From the NCBI RefSeq assembly GCF_042754225.1, contig NZ_JBHZAH010000002.1, positions 55,632 through 119,631 of the forward strand: a stretch of DNA of 64,000 nucleotides, read 5' to 3'. Each line of letters begins with the position of its first letter. Within the stretch, counting starts at the first letter, position 1. A program made the translations under genes and the position numbers. Positions 48,749-57,244 of the stretch are shown here, one piece after another. The notes under the pieces are model-generated. The model was not told the DNA's origin. It did no database searches and saw only the letters and a program-made list of their open reading frames with translations. This stretch comes from Rhodococcus_G sp042754225 (GTDB lineage: Bacteria; Actinomycetota; Actinomycetes; Mycobacteriales; Mycobacteriaceae).

Positions 48749-50292
48749 TGGCGAACGCAGCGACCAGCCCGCGCTCCGCCGGCGGCAAGCTCTGGGGCAT
48801 CGGGCTCGGGCCCGGCGATCCGGAACTCGTCACCGTCAAGGCCGCGCGGATCATCGCCGAGGCCGACGTCGTCGCCTTCCACAGCGCCCGGCACGGCCGC
48901 AGCATCTCCCGGGCCGTCGCCGCGCCGTACATGCGTGAGGGCCAGCTCGAGGAACACCTCGTCTACCCGGTGACCACCGAGACGGTCGACCACCCGGGCG
49001 GCTACCAGGGCGCCATCGACGAGTTCTACGTCGCGGCCGCCGAACGTCTCGCCGCGCACCTCGCGGCGGGTCGGAGCGTCGCGCTGCTCGCCGCCGGTGA
49101 CCCGCTGTTCTACAGCTCCTACATGCACATGCACAAGAGGCTGTGCGAGCGCTTCGACGCCGAGGTGATCCCCGGGGTCACCTCGATCAGCGCGGCCTCC
49201 GCCGCGCTCGGCGTGCCGTTGGTCGAGCGCGACGAGGTCCTCACCGTGCTGCCCGGCACCCTGCCGGTCGCGGAGTTGACCCGCCGACTGCGCGAGACCG
49301 ACTCCGCCGCGATCCTCAAGCTCGGCCGCACCTTCCCCGCCGTGCGCCAGGCGCTCTCGGACTCCGGTCGGCTGGCCGAGGCCAGCTACGTCGAGCGGGC
49401 CAGCACCGACAGGCAGCGGGTGATCGCGGCCGCCGACGTCGACGAGTCCGAGGTGCCGTACTTCTCCATCGCGCTGGTGCCCAGCCCCTCGAACAATGCC
49501 GCGGCGCAGCACGTTTCGTCCGACGAGGTGGCCGGGGCGAGCGAGGTGACGGGGCATGTCACCGTGGTGGGCCTCGGCCCCGGTGACGACGCCTGGACGA
49601 CCGCCGAGGTGCGCGAGGAACTCGCCCGCGCCACGGACATCGTCGGCTACACCACCTACGTCAACCGGGTGCCCGAGCGCGCGGGACAGCACCGGCACGC
49701 CAGCGACAACAAGGTCGAGTCCGAGCGTGCCGCGATGGCGCTGGACCTCGCCAAGCGCGGGGCCCGGGTGGTCGTGGTGTCCTCCGGGGATCCGGGCGTG
49801 TTCGCGATGGCCGCCGCGGTGATCGAGATGGCCGCCGAGCCCCAGTGGTCGGAGGTGCCGGTGCGGGTGCTGCCGGGCATGACCGCGGCCAACGCGGTCG
49901 CCAGCCGGGTCGGCGCACCGCTCGGGCACGACTACGCGATGATCTCGCTCTCCGATCGGCTCAAGCCCTGGGACGTCGTGGCCAAGCGGATCTCCGCGGT
50001 CGCGGCGGCCGACATGGCGATCGCCGTGTACAACCCGGCGTCGAAGAGCCGGACCTGGCAGGTCGGCGCCATGAAGGAACTGCTGCTCGAGCACCGCACC
50101 CCGCAGACCCCGGTGATCGTGGGCCGGGACGTCGCGGGACCCGAGGAGAGCGTGCGGATCGTGCCGCTCGGTGAACTCGAACCGTCCGAGATCGACATGC
50201 GCACCCTGCTGATCGTCGGATCCTCGCTGACCACGGTGGTCGAGAGCGGCGGCGAGCGCAAGGTGTTCACGCCGCGGCGGTACCCGGCCTGA
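48748..50292 (+). CDS. cobIJ: Bifunctional precorrin-2 C20- / precorrin-3B C17-methyltransferase
   Basis: Fusion of two SAM-dependent corrin methyltransferases, 514 residues, the organisation known from Rv2066. CobI half, about 12-245: LWGIGLGPGDPELVTVKAARII, ALLAAGDPLFYSSYMHMHKRL and IPGVTSISAASAALGVPLVE. CobJ half, about 268-514: VTVVGLGPGDDAWTTAEVREEL, VVVVSSGDPGVFAMAAAVIEM, LPGMTAANAVASRVGAPLGHDYAMISLSDRLKPWD and TPVIVGRDVAGPEESV. CobJ performs ring contraction. Coupled to cobH by TGATG. A perfect hairpin follows the stop. Confidence 0.97.
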   Translation: MANAATSPRSAGGKLWGIGLGPGDPELVTVKAARIIAEADVVAFHSARHGRSISRAVAAPYMREGQLEEHLVYPVTTETVDHPGGYQGAIDEFYVAAAERLAAHLAAGRSVALLAAGDPLFYSSYMHMHKRLCERFDAEVIPGVTSISAASAALGVPLVERDEVLTVLPGTLPVAELTRRLRETDSAAILKLGRTFPAVRQALSDSGRLAEASYVERASTDRQRVIAAADVDESEVPYFSIALVPSPSNNAAAQHVSSDEVAGASEVTGHVTVVGLGPGDDAWTTAEVREELARATDIVGYTTYVNRVPERAGQHRHASDNKVESERAAMALDLAKRGARVVVVSSGDPGVFAMAAAVIEMAAEPQWSEVPVRVLPGMTAANAVASRVGAPLGHDYAMISLSDRLKPWDVVAKRISAVAAADMAIAVYNPASKSRTWQVGAMKELLLEHRTPQTPVIVGRDVAGPEESVRIVPLGELEPSEIDMRTLLIVGSSLTTVVESGGERKVFTPRRYPA

Positions 50293-50300
50293 GACACCAG

Positions 50301-50325
50301 ACGATCCGGGCCCCGCCCGGATCGT
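50301..50325. terminator. Bidirectional terminator after cobIJ
   Basis: ACGATCCGGGC at 50301-50311 and its complement GCCCGGATCGT at 50315-50325 around CCC. It lies between convergent cobIJ and the His-rich gene. Confidence 0.85.
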
Positions 50326-50327
50326 CG

Positions 50328-50627
50328 TCAGTGCTCGTCGTAGTGGTCGCCGTGCTCGGCGTGCCGGTGCCCCTCGTGGATGTAGTCGACGTGGTCACCG
50401 TGCGGTACTGCCACGTGCCCACACGCTTCACCGTGGTGGTGTTCGTGAGCGCCGTGCACGGAGTGCCCCGGATTTTCGCACTCGTCGACGTGGTCGCCGT
50501 GCACCCGATGCAGGTGACCCTCGTGCACGTAGTCGACATGGTCACCGTGCGGCACGGCGACGTGGCCGCACCCGGGTCCGTGGACATGGTCGTGATCGGT
50601 GTGCGGGTGGTGCTCGGATTCCGTCAC
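50328..50627 (-). CDS. Histidine-rich repeat protein, probable metal binder
   Basis: 99 residues, of which 29 are histidine and many others Asp or Glu. It consists of two copies of a unit of about 30 residues: CGHVAVPHGDHVDYVHEGHL + H-rich link, and CGHVAVPHGDHVDYIHEGHR + H-rich link, separated by ECENPGHSVHGAHEHHHGEA. Four Cys-containing spots add further ligands. No signal peptide, so it should act in the cytoplasm as a Co, Ni or Zn store or buffer. GTG start behind GAGGAGACT. Convergent with cobIJ; the position inside the cobalt-using gene set makes cobalt attractive, but that is inference. Confidence 0.75.
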   Translation of the reverse strand: MTESEHHPHTDHDHVHGPGCGHVAVPHGDHVDYVHEGHLHRVHGDHVDECENPGHSVHGAHEHHHGEACGHVAVPHGDHVDYIHEGHRHAEHGDHYDEH

Positions 50628-50822
50628 CTGAGTCTCCTCACCAGCTCGGTCCGCCCCTCTTCTCCGAAGCTAGCCCAGCGGTGACGGCCGTCACAACCGG
50701 AACCCGACCGGAAGATTCGGAAAAGATCTGCCGCCGATGTCGAATCCGGTCGGGACCGATCGACGTACGGGTAGAGGCGGGAACGAACCCGCCCGACACC
50801 AACCCGACAACGAGGAGTCGTC

Positions 50823-51179
50823 ATGCCCCGCTACCTGTCCCTCATCCACGTCGACGAGCGCACCGCCCCCGCCGACGGACCGAGCCCGGAACTGATGGAA
50901 CGCATGGGCACCCTGCTCGAGGAGGTGACCAAGGCCGGCGTGATGCTCGAGACCCAGGGCCTGACGCCCAGCTCGGAGGGCACGAAGATCACCTGGTCCG
51001 GCGGCGAGCTCAGCTACACCGACGGGCCGTTCACCGAGACCAAGGAGGTCATCGGCGGCTACGCCATCATGCAGTGCAAGGACAAGGCCGAGGCCCTCGA
51101 GTGGTCGCGCCGATTCCTGCAGGTCCACGAGGACTACTGGACCGTCACACTCGAACTGCGCCAGATCGCCGACGAGTGA
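50823..51179 (+). CDS. DGPF-domain (YCII-related) protein
   Basis: 118 residues with the ferredoxin-like YCII fold: YLSLIHVDER, ELMERMGTLLEEVTKAGVMLETQGLTPS, the signature SYTDGPFTETKEVIGGYAIMQCKDKAEALEW and a C-terminal strand. DGPF proteins are the constant genomic partners of ECF42 sigma factors; their biochemical role is unknown. ATG 50823 has GAGGAG seven bases ahead. Followed by a small sigma-4-like gene and the sigma factor on the same strand. Confidence 0.9.
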   Translation: MPRYLSLIHVDERTAPADGPSPELMERMGTLLEEVTKAGVMLETQGLTPSSEGTKITWSGGELSYTDGPFTETKEVIGGYAIMQCKDKAEALEWSRRFLQVHEDYWTVTLELRQIADE

Positions 51180-51237
51180 AGTCCCGGAAGGTAGGGACAG
51201 CAGTCCCTTCCGATCGGCACACAGCGTTCGACACCGT

Positions 51238-51459
51238 GTGTCGGTGACCATCGAGCAGACGAGGACGGGCCACGCAATGATCGACGCGCTGCCCACGCAG
51301 CAGCAGCACGTGCTGCTGCTGCGCCTCGTCCGCGGGCTGTCGGCCGACGAGACCGCGCGAATCCTGCTGACCAGCCCGCTGTCCGTGGTCCGTGCGCAGC
51401 ACGCCGCGCTCAACGGATTGCGACGACAGATCGCGCGGCCGACGACCGCGCGACCTTGA
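51238..51459 (+). CDS. Stand-alone sigma-70 region 4-like helix-turn-helix protein
   Basis: 73 residues, GTG start. LPTQQQHVLLLRLVRGLSADETARILLTSPLSVVRAQHAALNGLRRQIA reads as region 4 of an ECF sigma factor (SigD-like) with the HTH at about 35-60, but no region 2 is present. It lies between the DGPF gene and the ECF42 sigma gene and its stop overlaps a possible TTG start of the latter. It may be a remnant of an older sigma gene, or a small competitor for the polymerase beta-flap. No clear ribosome site, so translation is not certain. Confidence 0.55.
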   Translation: MSVTIEQTRTGHAMIDALPTQQQHVLLLRLVRGLSADETARILLTSPLSVVRAQHAALNGLRRQIARPTTARP

Positions 51460-51491
51460 CCGGGCATCCGCGGACTGCTGTCATCGGACCT

Positions 51492-52739
51492 GTGGAGTCG
51501 TACACGGTGGACGAGACGATCGAGACGGTGTTCCGGATCGAATCGCCACGGGTCATTGCCGCCGCCGCCCGGATCGTCCGCGACGTCGGCCGCGCCGAGG
51601 AACTGGCGCAGGACGCCCTCGTCGCCGCGCTCGAGCAGTGGCCGCACACCGGGATTCCCGACCGGCCGGGCGCGTGGCTGATCGCCACCGTCCGGAACCG
51701 CGCCGTCGACGTGGTCCGGCGGGATCAGACGTACGCCCGCAAACTCGTCGAGATCGGCCGCGGCCTCGAGCCCACGCCAGCACCCGAACTGCCGGCCGAC
51801 ACCGACGACATCGACGACGACCTGCTCAGGTTGATCTTCGTCGCCTGCCACCCGGTCCTGTCGACCCCGGCCCGGATCGCGCTGACCCTGCGCCTGCTCG
51901 GCGGCCTCACCACCGCGGAGATCGCCCGTGCCGTGCTCGCGCCCGAATCGACGGTCGCGCAGCGGATCGTGCGGGCCAAACGGACCCTGGCGGCCCGGCA
52001 GGTGCCGTTCGAGGTGCCCGTCGGCCCCGACCGGGCCGCTCGGCTGTCGTCGGTGCTCGAGGTGGTCTACCTGATCTTCAACGAGGGTTACTCGGCGACC
52101 GCAGGCGACGACCTGCTTCGCCCCGGCCTGTGCGAGGACGCGCTGCGCCTCGCGCGGGTGCTTTCGGCGCTCATGCCCGACGAACCCGAGGTGCACGGCC
52201 TGCTCGCGTTGCTCTACCTGCAGGCGTCGCGAACCGGCGCCCGCGTCGATGCCGACGGCACGCCGGTGCTGCTCGCCGACCAGGACCGCGGCCGGTGGAA
52301 CCGGATGCTCGTCCGGCTCGGCATGGAATCGCTGCAGCGCGCGGGACTTCGCGGCCACGGGCGGGTCGGACCCTATTCGGTGCAGGCGGCGATCGCGGCC
52401 TGTCATGCCCGCGCGGCCCGCTACGAGGACACCGACTGGGCGACCATCACCGCCCTCTACGACCGGCTGCTCGAGTCGACCCCGTCACCCGTGGTGGCGT
52501 TGAATCGCGCGGTGGCCGTGTCGATGGCGCGGGGTCCGGCGGTCGCCCTCGAGATCGTCGACGACCTCGCCGACGAACCGGCACTGCGCGACTACCACCT
52601 GCTGCCCAGTGTCCGCGGCGACCTGCTGTCGCGACTCGGACGCGACGGCGACGCCCGCGCCGAGTTCGAGCGGGCAGCGGCGCTGACGCGCAATGCCCGC
52701 GAACGCGAGCTGCTGCTCCGGCGGGCGCAGCGAGAATGA
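51492..52739 (+). CDS. ECF42-type RNA polymerase sigma factor
   Basis: 415 residues from GTG 51492 (TTG 51456 and GTG 51507 are also possible). Region 2 at about 10-80: VIAAAARIVRDVGRAEELAQDALVAALEQWP and WLIATVRNRAVDVVRRDQ. Region 4 at about 120-165: HPVLSTPARIALTLRLLGGLTTAEIARAVLAPESTVAQRIVRAKRTL. A long C-terminal extension of about 240 residues follows (VLEVVYLIFNEGYSATAGDDLLRPGL, ALNRAVAVSMARGPA, LPSVRGDLLSRLGRDGDARAEF), with TPR-like helices. This C-terminal extension replaces an anti-sigma factor in the ECF42 group and is needed for activity in studied cases. The upstream DGPF gene is a likely target. Confidence 0.9.
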   Translation: MESYTVDETIETVFRIESPRVIAAAARIVRDVGRAEELAQDALVAALEQWPHTGIPDRPGAWLIATVRNRAVDVVRRDQTYARKLVEIGRGLEPTPAPELPADTDDIDDDLLRLIFVACHPVLSTPARIALTLRLLGGLTTAEIARAVLAPESTVAQRIVRAKRTLAARQVPFEVPVGPDRAARLSSVLEVVYLIFNEGYSATAGDDLLRPGLCEDALRLARVLSALMPDEPEVHGLLALLYLQASRTGARVDADGTPVLLADQDRGRWNRMLVRLGMESLQRAGLRGHGRVGPYSVQAAIAACHARAARYEDTDWATITALYDRLLESTPSPVVALNRAVAVSMARGPAVALEIVDDLADEPALRDYHLLPSVRGDLLSRLGRDGDARAEFERAAALTRNARERELLLRRAQRE

Positions 52740-52782
52740 CCGGGTGCGGCAACAGCTTCGCCGCCTCGGCGCCGGCCGCGGG

Positions 52783-53526
52783 TCATTGCCGCGTTTGGCC
52801 CCGCACCCAGTCGGCCGCGGCCGCGACGTCGGCGGTGACGGTGACCCCGACCGGTACCGGCGGCCGCTGCACCATCAGCACCGGCAGGCCGAGTTCGCGG
52901 GCGGCGGTCAGCTTCGCCTCGGTCAGCGGGCCACCGCTGTTCTTCGTCACCAGTACCTCGACGGAATGCTCTCGCATCAGCGACATTTCGGCGCCGACGT
53001 CGAACGGACCGCGGTCGAGCAGCAGCGTCGCCCTGGCCGGCATCGCACCGTCCGGCGGGTCGATGGCCCGGACGAGGAACCACGCATCCACCCCGGCGAA
53101 CCGGTCGACCCCCTGGCGCCCGATGGTGAGGAACACCCGTGAGCCCAGTTCAGGCAGCGCGGCGGCAGCGTCGTCGAGGGAGTCGACCTCGGTCCACCGG
53201 TCCCCCGGGATCGGCGTCCACGCGGCCCGGCGCAGCACCGCCAGCGGCACTCCCAGCGCCCGAGTCGCCGCGACGGCGTTGCCGGTGATGCGCGCGGCGA
53301 ACGGATGCGTGGCATCGACGACGACGTCGATCCGGTTGTCCCGCAGCCAGTCCCGCAACCCGTCCGCGCCGCCGAACCCGCCGATCCGGACCTCGCCCCC
53401 GGGCAGCCGGGGCTCGCGCACGCGACCCGCGAGCGACGACACGACCTCGACGTCGGGCTCGGTGGACAGTCCGGCGGCCAGCGCGCGACCCTCAGCAGTA
53501 CCGCCGAGAACCAGCAACCGGGTCAT
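52783..53526 (-). CDS. cobK: Precorrin-6A reductase CobK
   Basis: NADPH-dependent reduction of precorrin-6A to dihydro-precorrin-6A. 247 residues: Rossmann-like start LLVLGGTAEGRALAAGL, then VVVDATHPFAARITGNAVAATRALGVPLAVLRRAAW, VFLTIGRQGVDRF, and VLVTKNSGGPLTEAKLTAARELGLPVLMVQRP. ATG 53526 overlaps the cobM stop by one base. Last gene of the coupled minus-strand SDR-cobL-cobM-cobK run, convergent with the ECF42 gene. Confidence 0.96.
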   Translation of the reverse strand: MTRLLVLGGTAEGRALAAGLSTEPDVEVVSSLAGRVREPRLPGGEVRIGGFGGADGLRDWLRDNRIDVVVDATHPFAARITGNAVAATRALGVPLAVLRRAAWTPIPGDRWTEVDSLDDAAAALPELGSRVFLTIGRQGVDRFAGVDAWFLVRAIDPPDGAMPARATLLLDRGPFDVGAEMSLMREHSVEVLVTKNSGGPLTEAKLTAARELGLPVLMVQRPPVPVGVTVTADVAAAADWVRGQTRQ

Positions 53527-54275
53527 CAGTGGGTGGTACGACGCCGGGTCGAGGAGTACAGGTAGCTGTCCGGGAATCCCGCGGCGCTGAGCACGCGGCC
53601 GACGACGATGACCGCCGTCTTGGTCACCCCGGCCTCGTGTACCTGCGCCGCAATCGAATCCACGGTGCCGCGCAGCACGATCTCGTCCGGCCGGCTGGCG
53701 AACGCGACCACCGCGGCCGGGCAGTCGCCCCCGTACGGTCCGCGCAGCTCCAGGGCGACCTGGTCGATGCGGTGCGCCGCCAGGTGGATCACCAGCGTCG
53801 CCCCGCTCGCGCCGAGCGTCGCGAGGTCCTCGCCCTCGGGCATCGCCGTCGACAGCGTCGACACCCGGGTCAGGACGATGGACTGCGACACCCCGGGGAC
53901 GGTGAGTTCGCGGCCGAGGGTGGCCGCCGCGGCCGCGAACGCCGGCACGCCCGGCACGATCTCGTACCCGACGCCCGCCTCGTCGAGCCGGCGCACCTGC
54001 TCGGCGACGGCGCTGTAGATCGACGGGTCGCCCGAGTGCAGCCGCGCGACGTCCCTGCCCGCACGGTCCGCGGACACCAGCAGGTCGGTGATCTCGTCGA
54101 GGCTCAGTCGCGCGGTGTCGACGATCTGCGCGCCGTCCGGGCACAGGTCCAGCAACTCGGCGGGCACCAGGCTGCCCGCGTACAGGCAGACCGGGCTCTC
54201 CCCGAGGATCCGCGCGCCGCGCACGGTGATGAGGTCGGCGGCGCCGGGGCCGGCGCCGATGAAACGGACGGTCAC
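53526..54275 (-). CDS. cobM: Precorrin-4 C11-methyltransferase CobM
   Basis: SAM-dependent methyltransferase of corrin synthesis, 249 residues. Family motifs VRFIGAGPGAADLITVRGARIL, VCLYAGSLVP, VARLHSGDPSIYSAVAEQVRRL, IVPGVPAFAAAAATLGRELTVPGV and TLVIHLAA. GTG 54275 is used because it overlaps the cobL stop in GTGA and begins the family's TVRFIGAGPG; the frame upstream is arginine-rich. Coupled with cobL and cobK. Confidence 0.97.
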   Translation of the reverse strand: MTVRFIGAGPGAADLITVRGARILGESPVCLYAGSLVPAELLDLCPDGAQIVDTARLSLDEITDLLVSADRAGRDVARLHSGDPSIYSAVAEQVRRLDEAGVGYEIVPGVPAFAAAAATLGRELTVPGVSQSIVLTRVSTLSTAMPEGEDLATLGASGATLVIHLAAHRIDQVALELRGPYGGDCPAAVVAFASRPDEIVLRGTVDSIAAQVHEAGVTKTAVIVVGRVLSAAGFPDSYLYSSTRRRTTH

Positions 54276-55486
54276 CTGTCGTTCTCCTTCGTCACGATCC
54301 ACTGCGCGACCGGCAGGTGCGGTCGCCATGCGGTGAAGCCGCCGAGGGCGGCGCCGCGGTAGATCTGGAACTTGCGCAGCTCGCCGCCGTGCCGGCCGTG
54401 CCATTGCAGCAGCAGCGACTCCGACTCGGCGGTGACGGCGTTGACGACCATCCGCCCGCCGGCCTCGAGCGCGGCCCAGCAGGCGTCGAACACGCCGGGG
54501 GCGGTGACGCCGCCGCCGAGGAAGATCGCGGCGGGCCTCGGAGCGTCGGCGAGCGAGCCGGGTGCGGCGCCGCGCACGTCGAGCGCCGGGACCCCGAGCC
54601 GCAGCGCGTTCTCGGCAATCCGGTCGCGACGTTGCGGGTCGCGTTCGAAACTCACGGCGCGACAGGTCGGGTCGGTGCGCATCCACTCGATCGCGATGCT
54701 GCCCGAGCCGCCGCCGACGTCCCACAGCAGTTCGCCCGGCTCCGGTGCCAGTGCGGCGACCGTCAAGGCCCGCACCTCCCGCTTGGTCAGCTGCCCGTCG
54801 GAGGCGAACGCGTCGTCGGGCAGTCCGGGAATCCTGGTGTGGCGCACCGCGCCCGGACTGCGCCTGCAGTACAGGGCGAGCAGGTTCAGCCGGTCGCCCG
54901 GGGCGCGCGTCCACCCGGTCGCCCGACCGCGGAAGCCCGCCTCGGCGGGGCCGCCGAGCTGCTCGAGCACGGTGATCTCGGTGTCGCCGAATCCGGAGTC
55001 GCGCAGCAGTTCCGCGACCAGGGCGGGCGTGTGTTCGTCGCGGCTGAGCACCAGCATCCGGCGACCGTGCGACAACTCGGGGATCAGGGTCGTCGGCGGC
55101 GCCGTCACCAGCGACACCACGGGCGTCTCGTGCAGCGCCCAGCCCAGCCGCGCACACGCCAACGACGCCGACGACGGCTGCGCGAGCACGCGCACCCGCG
55201 CGGCTCCGAGCAGCCGGATCAGGGTCACCCCGATGCCGTGGAACATCGGGTCGCCGCTGGCCAGCACGCAGATGCGGTGCCCGGCGTGCTCGGCGAGCAG
55301 TCCGGGCAGCGCCGGCGCGAGCGGCGACGGCCACGACACCCGGCGGGCGTCGCCGGTGGGTACCAGGTCGAGTTGGCGGGGCGATCCCATCAGCACGTCC
55401 GCCCCGATGACGGCGCGGCGCGCGTTCGGCGACAACCCGTCCCAGCCGTCCGCACCGATGCCGACCACGACGATCGGTCCGCTCAT
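54272..55486 (-). CDS. cobL: Precorrin-6Y C5,15-methyltransferase (decarboxylating) CobL
   Basis: 404 residues, two fused units. CbiE-like half, 1-200: VVVGIGADGWDGLSPNARRAV, ICVLASGDPMFHGIGVTLIRLL and VTAPPTTLIPELSHGRRMLVLSRD. CbiT-like half, about 215-404: DGQLTKREVRALTVAALAPEPGELLWDVGGGSGSIAIEW with the SAM loop DVGGGSGS, and AIFLGGGVTAPGVFD. It methylates C5 and C15 and decarboxylates the acetate on C12. ATG 55486 overlaps the SDR gene stop (ATGA). Full length. Confidence 0.97.
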   Translation of the reverse strand: MSGPIVVVGIGADGWDGLSPNARRAVIGADVLMGSPRQLDLVPTGDARRVSWPSPLAPALPGLLAEHAGHRICVLASGDPMFHGIGVTLIRLLGAARVRVLAQPSSASLACARLGWALHETPVVSLVTAPPTTLIPELSHGRRMLVLSRDEHTPALVAELLRDSGFGDTEITVLEQLGGPAEAGFRGRATGWTRAPGDRLNLLALYCRRSPGAVRHTRIPGLPDDAFASDGQLTKREVRALTVAALAPEPGELLWDVGGGSGSIAIEWMRTDPTCRAVSFERDPQRRDRIAENALRLGVPALDVRGAAPGSLADAPRPAAIFLGGGVTAPGVFDACWAALEAGGRMVVNAVTAESESLLLQWHGRHGGELRKFQIYRGAALGGFTAWRPHLPVAQWIVTKENDR

Positions 55487-56220
55487 CGGGGCATCCGCCG
55501 CCAGATCCGTTGCGGGAGCATGCGCATCACGACGGATGCCGACCACAGCAGGCCGGGCACCCAGACCCGCTCGCGCCTCTTGCCGAGCGCCGCGACCACC
55601 GCGGCGGCGACCTGTCCGGGTGTCGAGGACATCGGTGCCGGGCTCATGCCCTCGGTCATCCGGCCGGTCACGAAGCCGGGCCGCACCAGCAGCAGCGAGA
55701 CCCCGCTGCCGTGCAGGGCGTCGCCGAGGCCGCTCGCGAATCCGTCGAGGCCTGCCTTCGCCGAGCCGTACACGTAGTTCGCGCGCCGCACCCGGACCCC
55801 GGCGATGGAGGAGAACACCACGATGCGGCCGGTGCCCTGGGCGCGCAGCAGCTGCGCGAGGTGGGTGAGCACGCTGACCTGCGCGACGTAGTCGGTGTGG
55901 ACGACGTTGACCGCGTGCTGGGCGTCCGTCTCCGCGCGGGCCTGGTCGCCCAGGATTCCGAACGCGAGCACGACCACGTCGATCGGTCCGAGTTCGACGA
56001 TCGTGGACAGGACCCGGCCGTGGTCGGCGAGGTGGTCCGCGTCGAACTCGACGGTCTGCACCGAGGTGGCGCCGGCGGCGAGCACCGCGGCCCGCTCGTC
56101 GGCGAGTTCGTCGCTGCGCCGGGCGGCGAGGATCACCGGCTTTCCGGGCGCGAGTCTGGTGGCGACCTCGAGTCCTATCTCGCTGCGGCCACCGAGCACG
56201 ACTACCGATCCGACACTCAT
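55483..56220 (-). CDS. Short-chain dehydrogenase, Rv2073c-like
   Basis: 245 residues. Cofactor loop VVVLGGRSEIGLEVATRL, FDADHL, IDVVVLAFGILGD, the serine in VVFSSIAGVRVRR and catalytic YGSAKAG. The glycine motif GGRSEIG and the C-terminal basic amphipathic segment (LWSASVVMRMLPQRIWRRMPR) resemble DprE2-like SDRs of the mycolata, which act in decaprenyl-phosphoryl sugar chemistry, but the position beside cobL fits Rv2073c. Its stop overlaps cobL by four bases, so it is cotranscribed with the cob genes. Any role in corrin synthesis is unproven. Confidence 0.9.
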   Translation of the reverse strand: MSVGSVVVLGGRSEIGLEVATRLAPGKPVILAARRSDELADERAAVLAAGATSVQTVEFDADHLADHGRVLSTIVELGPIDVVVLAFGILGDQARAETDAQHAVNVVHTDYVAQVSVLTHLAQLLRAQGTGRIVVFSSIAGVRVRRANYVYGSAKAGLDGFASGLGDALHGSGVSLLLVRPGFVTGRMTEGMSPAPMSSTPGQVAAAVVAALGKRRERVWVPGLLWSASVVMRMLPQRIWRRMPR

Positions 56221-56251
56221 GACATCAAGTGTCCTCGACTAGCGTCGGGTC

Positions 56252-56665
56252 ATGGCCCGCACCCCCTTCAATCCCGCCGAGTTGCCGACGGACGCGCTCG
56301 ACTTCCTCGCCGACCGTCACCTGGCGTCGCTGACCACACTGCGCCGCGACGGCACCCCGCACGTGGTGGCGGTCGGGTTCACCTGGGACTCGGACCGCCA
56401 GTTGGCGCGGGTGATCACCAACGGCGGTTCGCAGAAGGCGCTCAACGCGGCGCGCGGCGGGTACGCGGCGCTCACCCAGATCGACGGGGCGCGGTGGCTG
56501 ACGCTCGAGGGGCCGGCCCGGGTCAGCGACGACCCGGACGAGGTGGCGGAGGCGGTGGCCCGCTACGCCCGCCGGTACCGGCAGCCGCGGGAGAATCCGA
56601 CCCGCGTGGTCATCGAGGTCAGCGTGCATCGGGCGCTCGGGCTGGCGACCCTGCTCGGCCGCTGA
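56252..56665 (+). CDS. Rv2074-like PPOX-class F420-dependent reductase
   Basis: 137 residues: ALDFLADRHLASLTTLRRDGTPHVVAVGFTWDSDRQLARVITNGGSQKALNA, AALTQIDGARWLTLEGPARVSDDPDEV and ARRYRQPRENPTRVVIEVSVHRALG. Split-barrel fold. M. tuberculosis Rv2074 reduces biliverdin with F420H2, and its gene likewise sits next to Rv2073c/cobL, so the same reaction on an open tetrapyrrole is plausible here. Divergent from the SDR gene with only 31 bases between the starts. ATG start. Confidence 0.9.
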   Translation: MARTPFNPAELPTDALDFLADRHLASLTTLRRDGTPHVVAVGFTWDSDRQLARVITNGGSQKALNAARGGYAALTQIDGARWLTLEGPARVSDDPDEVAEAVARYARRYRQPRENPTRVVIEVSVHRALGLATLLGR

Positions 56666-56758
56666 CACCCGGGCGAATTCGGTCCGTGCCCCTCGACTAA
56701 GCCCCGGCCTCGGCGATACCGTGAGGTGGGTCGCGGGGAATTCAACCGAGGAGCAGCC

Positions 56759-57211
56759 ATGGGCGCTCGACGCACCACCCTTCGGATTCTGACGCTCGCC
56801 GTGCCTGCGGCTGCCGCCCTCGTGGTGGCGGCGCCGGGGCAGGCACTGCCGCCGCACCCGTTCGGGCCGCCGGCGCTGACCATCGGGTGCCCCAACCAGG
56901 GCAGCCTGATGTCGCTGACCGGCGCGACCGGCCAGTCCGGGCCCGAGCCCGGGATCAATCCCGGGGAGATCAGGTTCCAGACCTTCCCCGCCGCGCCGCC
57001 GATCCCGGCCGCCGGGCAGGTCACCGTCGCGTGGGTCAACTTCGACACCGGGCAGACGGGGATCGCGAATCTCGAGGGCACCTACCCGTACCTGTCGAAG
57101 ACGGTGTACACCGGTCACGGCAACGTGATGGCGTCATTGTTCGGGTCGATCAACCTCGGCAGCATGCCGCTGTGCCAGGCGAACCCGACCTTCGGCAACT
57201 TCATCGCCTGA
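56759..57211 (+). CDS. Secreted hypothetical protein
   Basis: 150 residues from ATG 56759, which has GAGGAG before it. Signal peptide: RRTTLRILTLAVPAAAALVV with cleavage likely near GQA-LPP. Mature part of about 115 residues with proline-rich N-terminus, two cysteines (TIGCPNQG and MPLCQAN) that could form a disulfide, and beta-type sequence GQVTVAWVNFDTGQTGIANLEGTYPYLSKTVYTGHGNV. I recognise the general type from rhodococcal and mycobacterial exported proteins but no function. 33 bases ahead of the selenium-binding protein gene. Confidence 0.8.
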   Translation: MGARRTTLRILTLAVPAAAALVVAAPGQALPPHPFGPPALTIGCPNQGSLMSLTGATGQSGPEPGINPGEIRFQTFPAAPPIPAAGQVTVAWVNFDTGQTGIANLEGTYPYLSKTVYTGHGNVMASLFGSINLGSMPLCQANPTFGNFIA

Positions 57212-57244
57212 CAGCCCGCAGGTCTACCGCGGAGGAGGCTGAGG

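Noticed and set aside
54276..55334. N-terminal extension of cobM
   Set aside because: It is an antisense-like Arg-rich frame inside cobL; GTGA overlap marks the real start.
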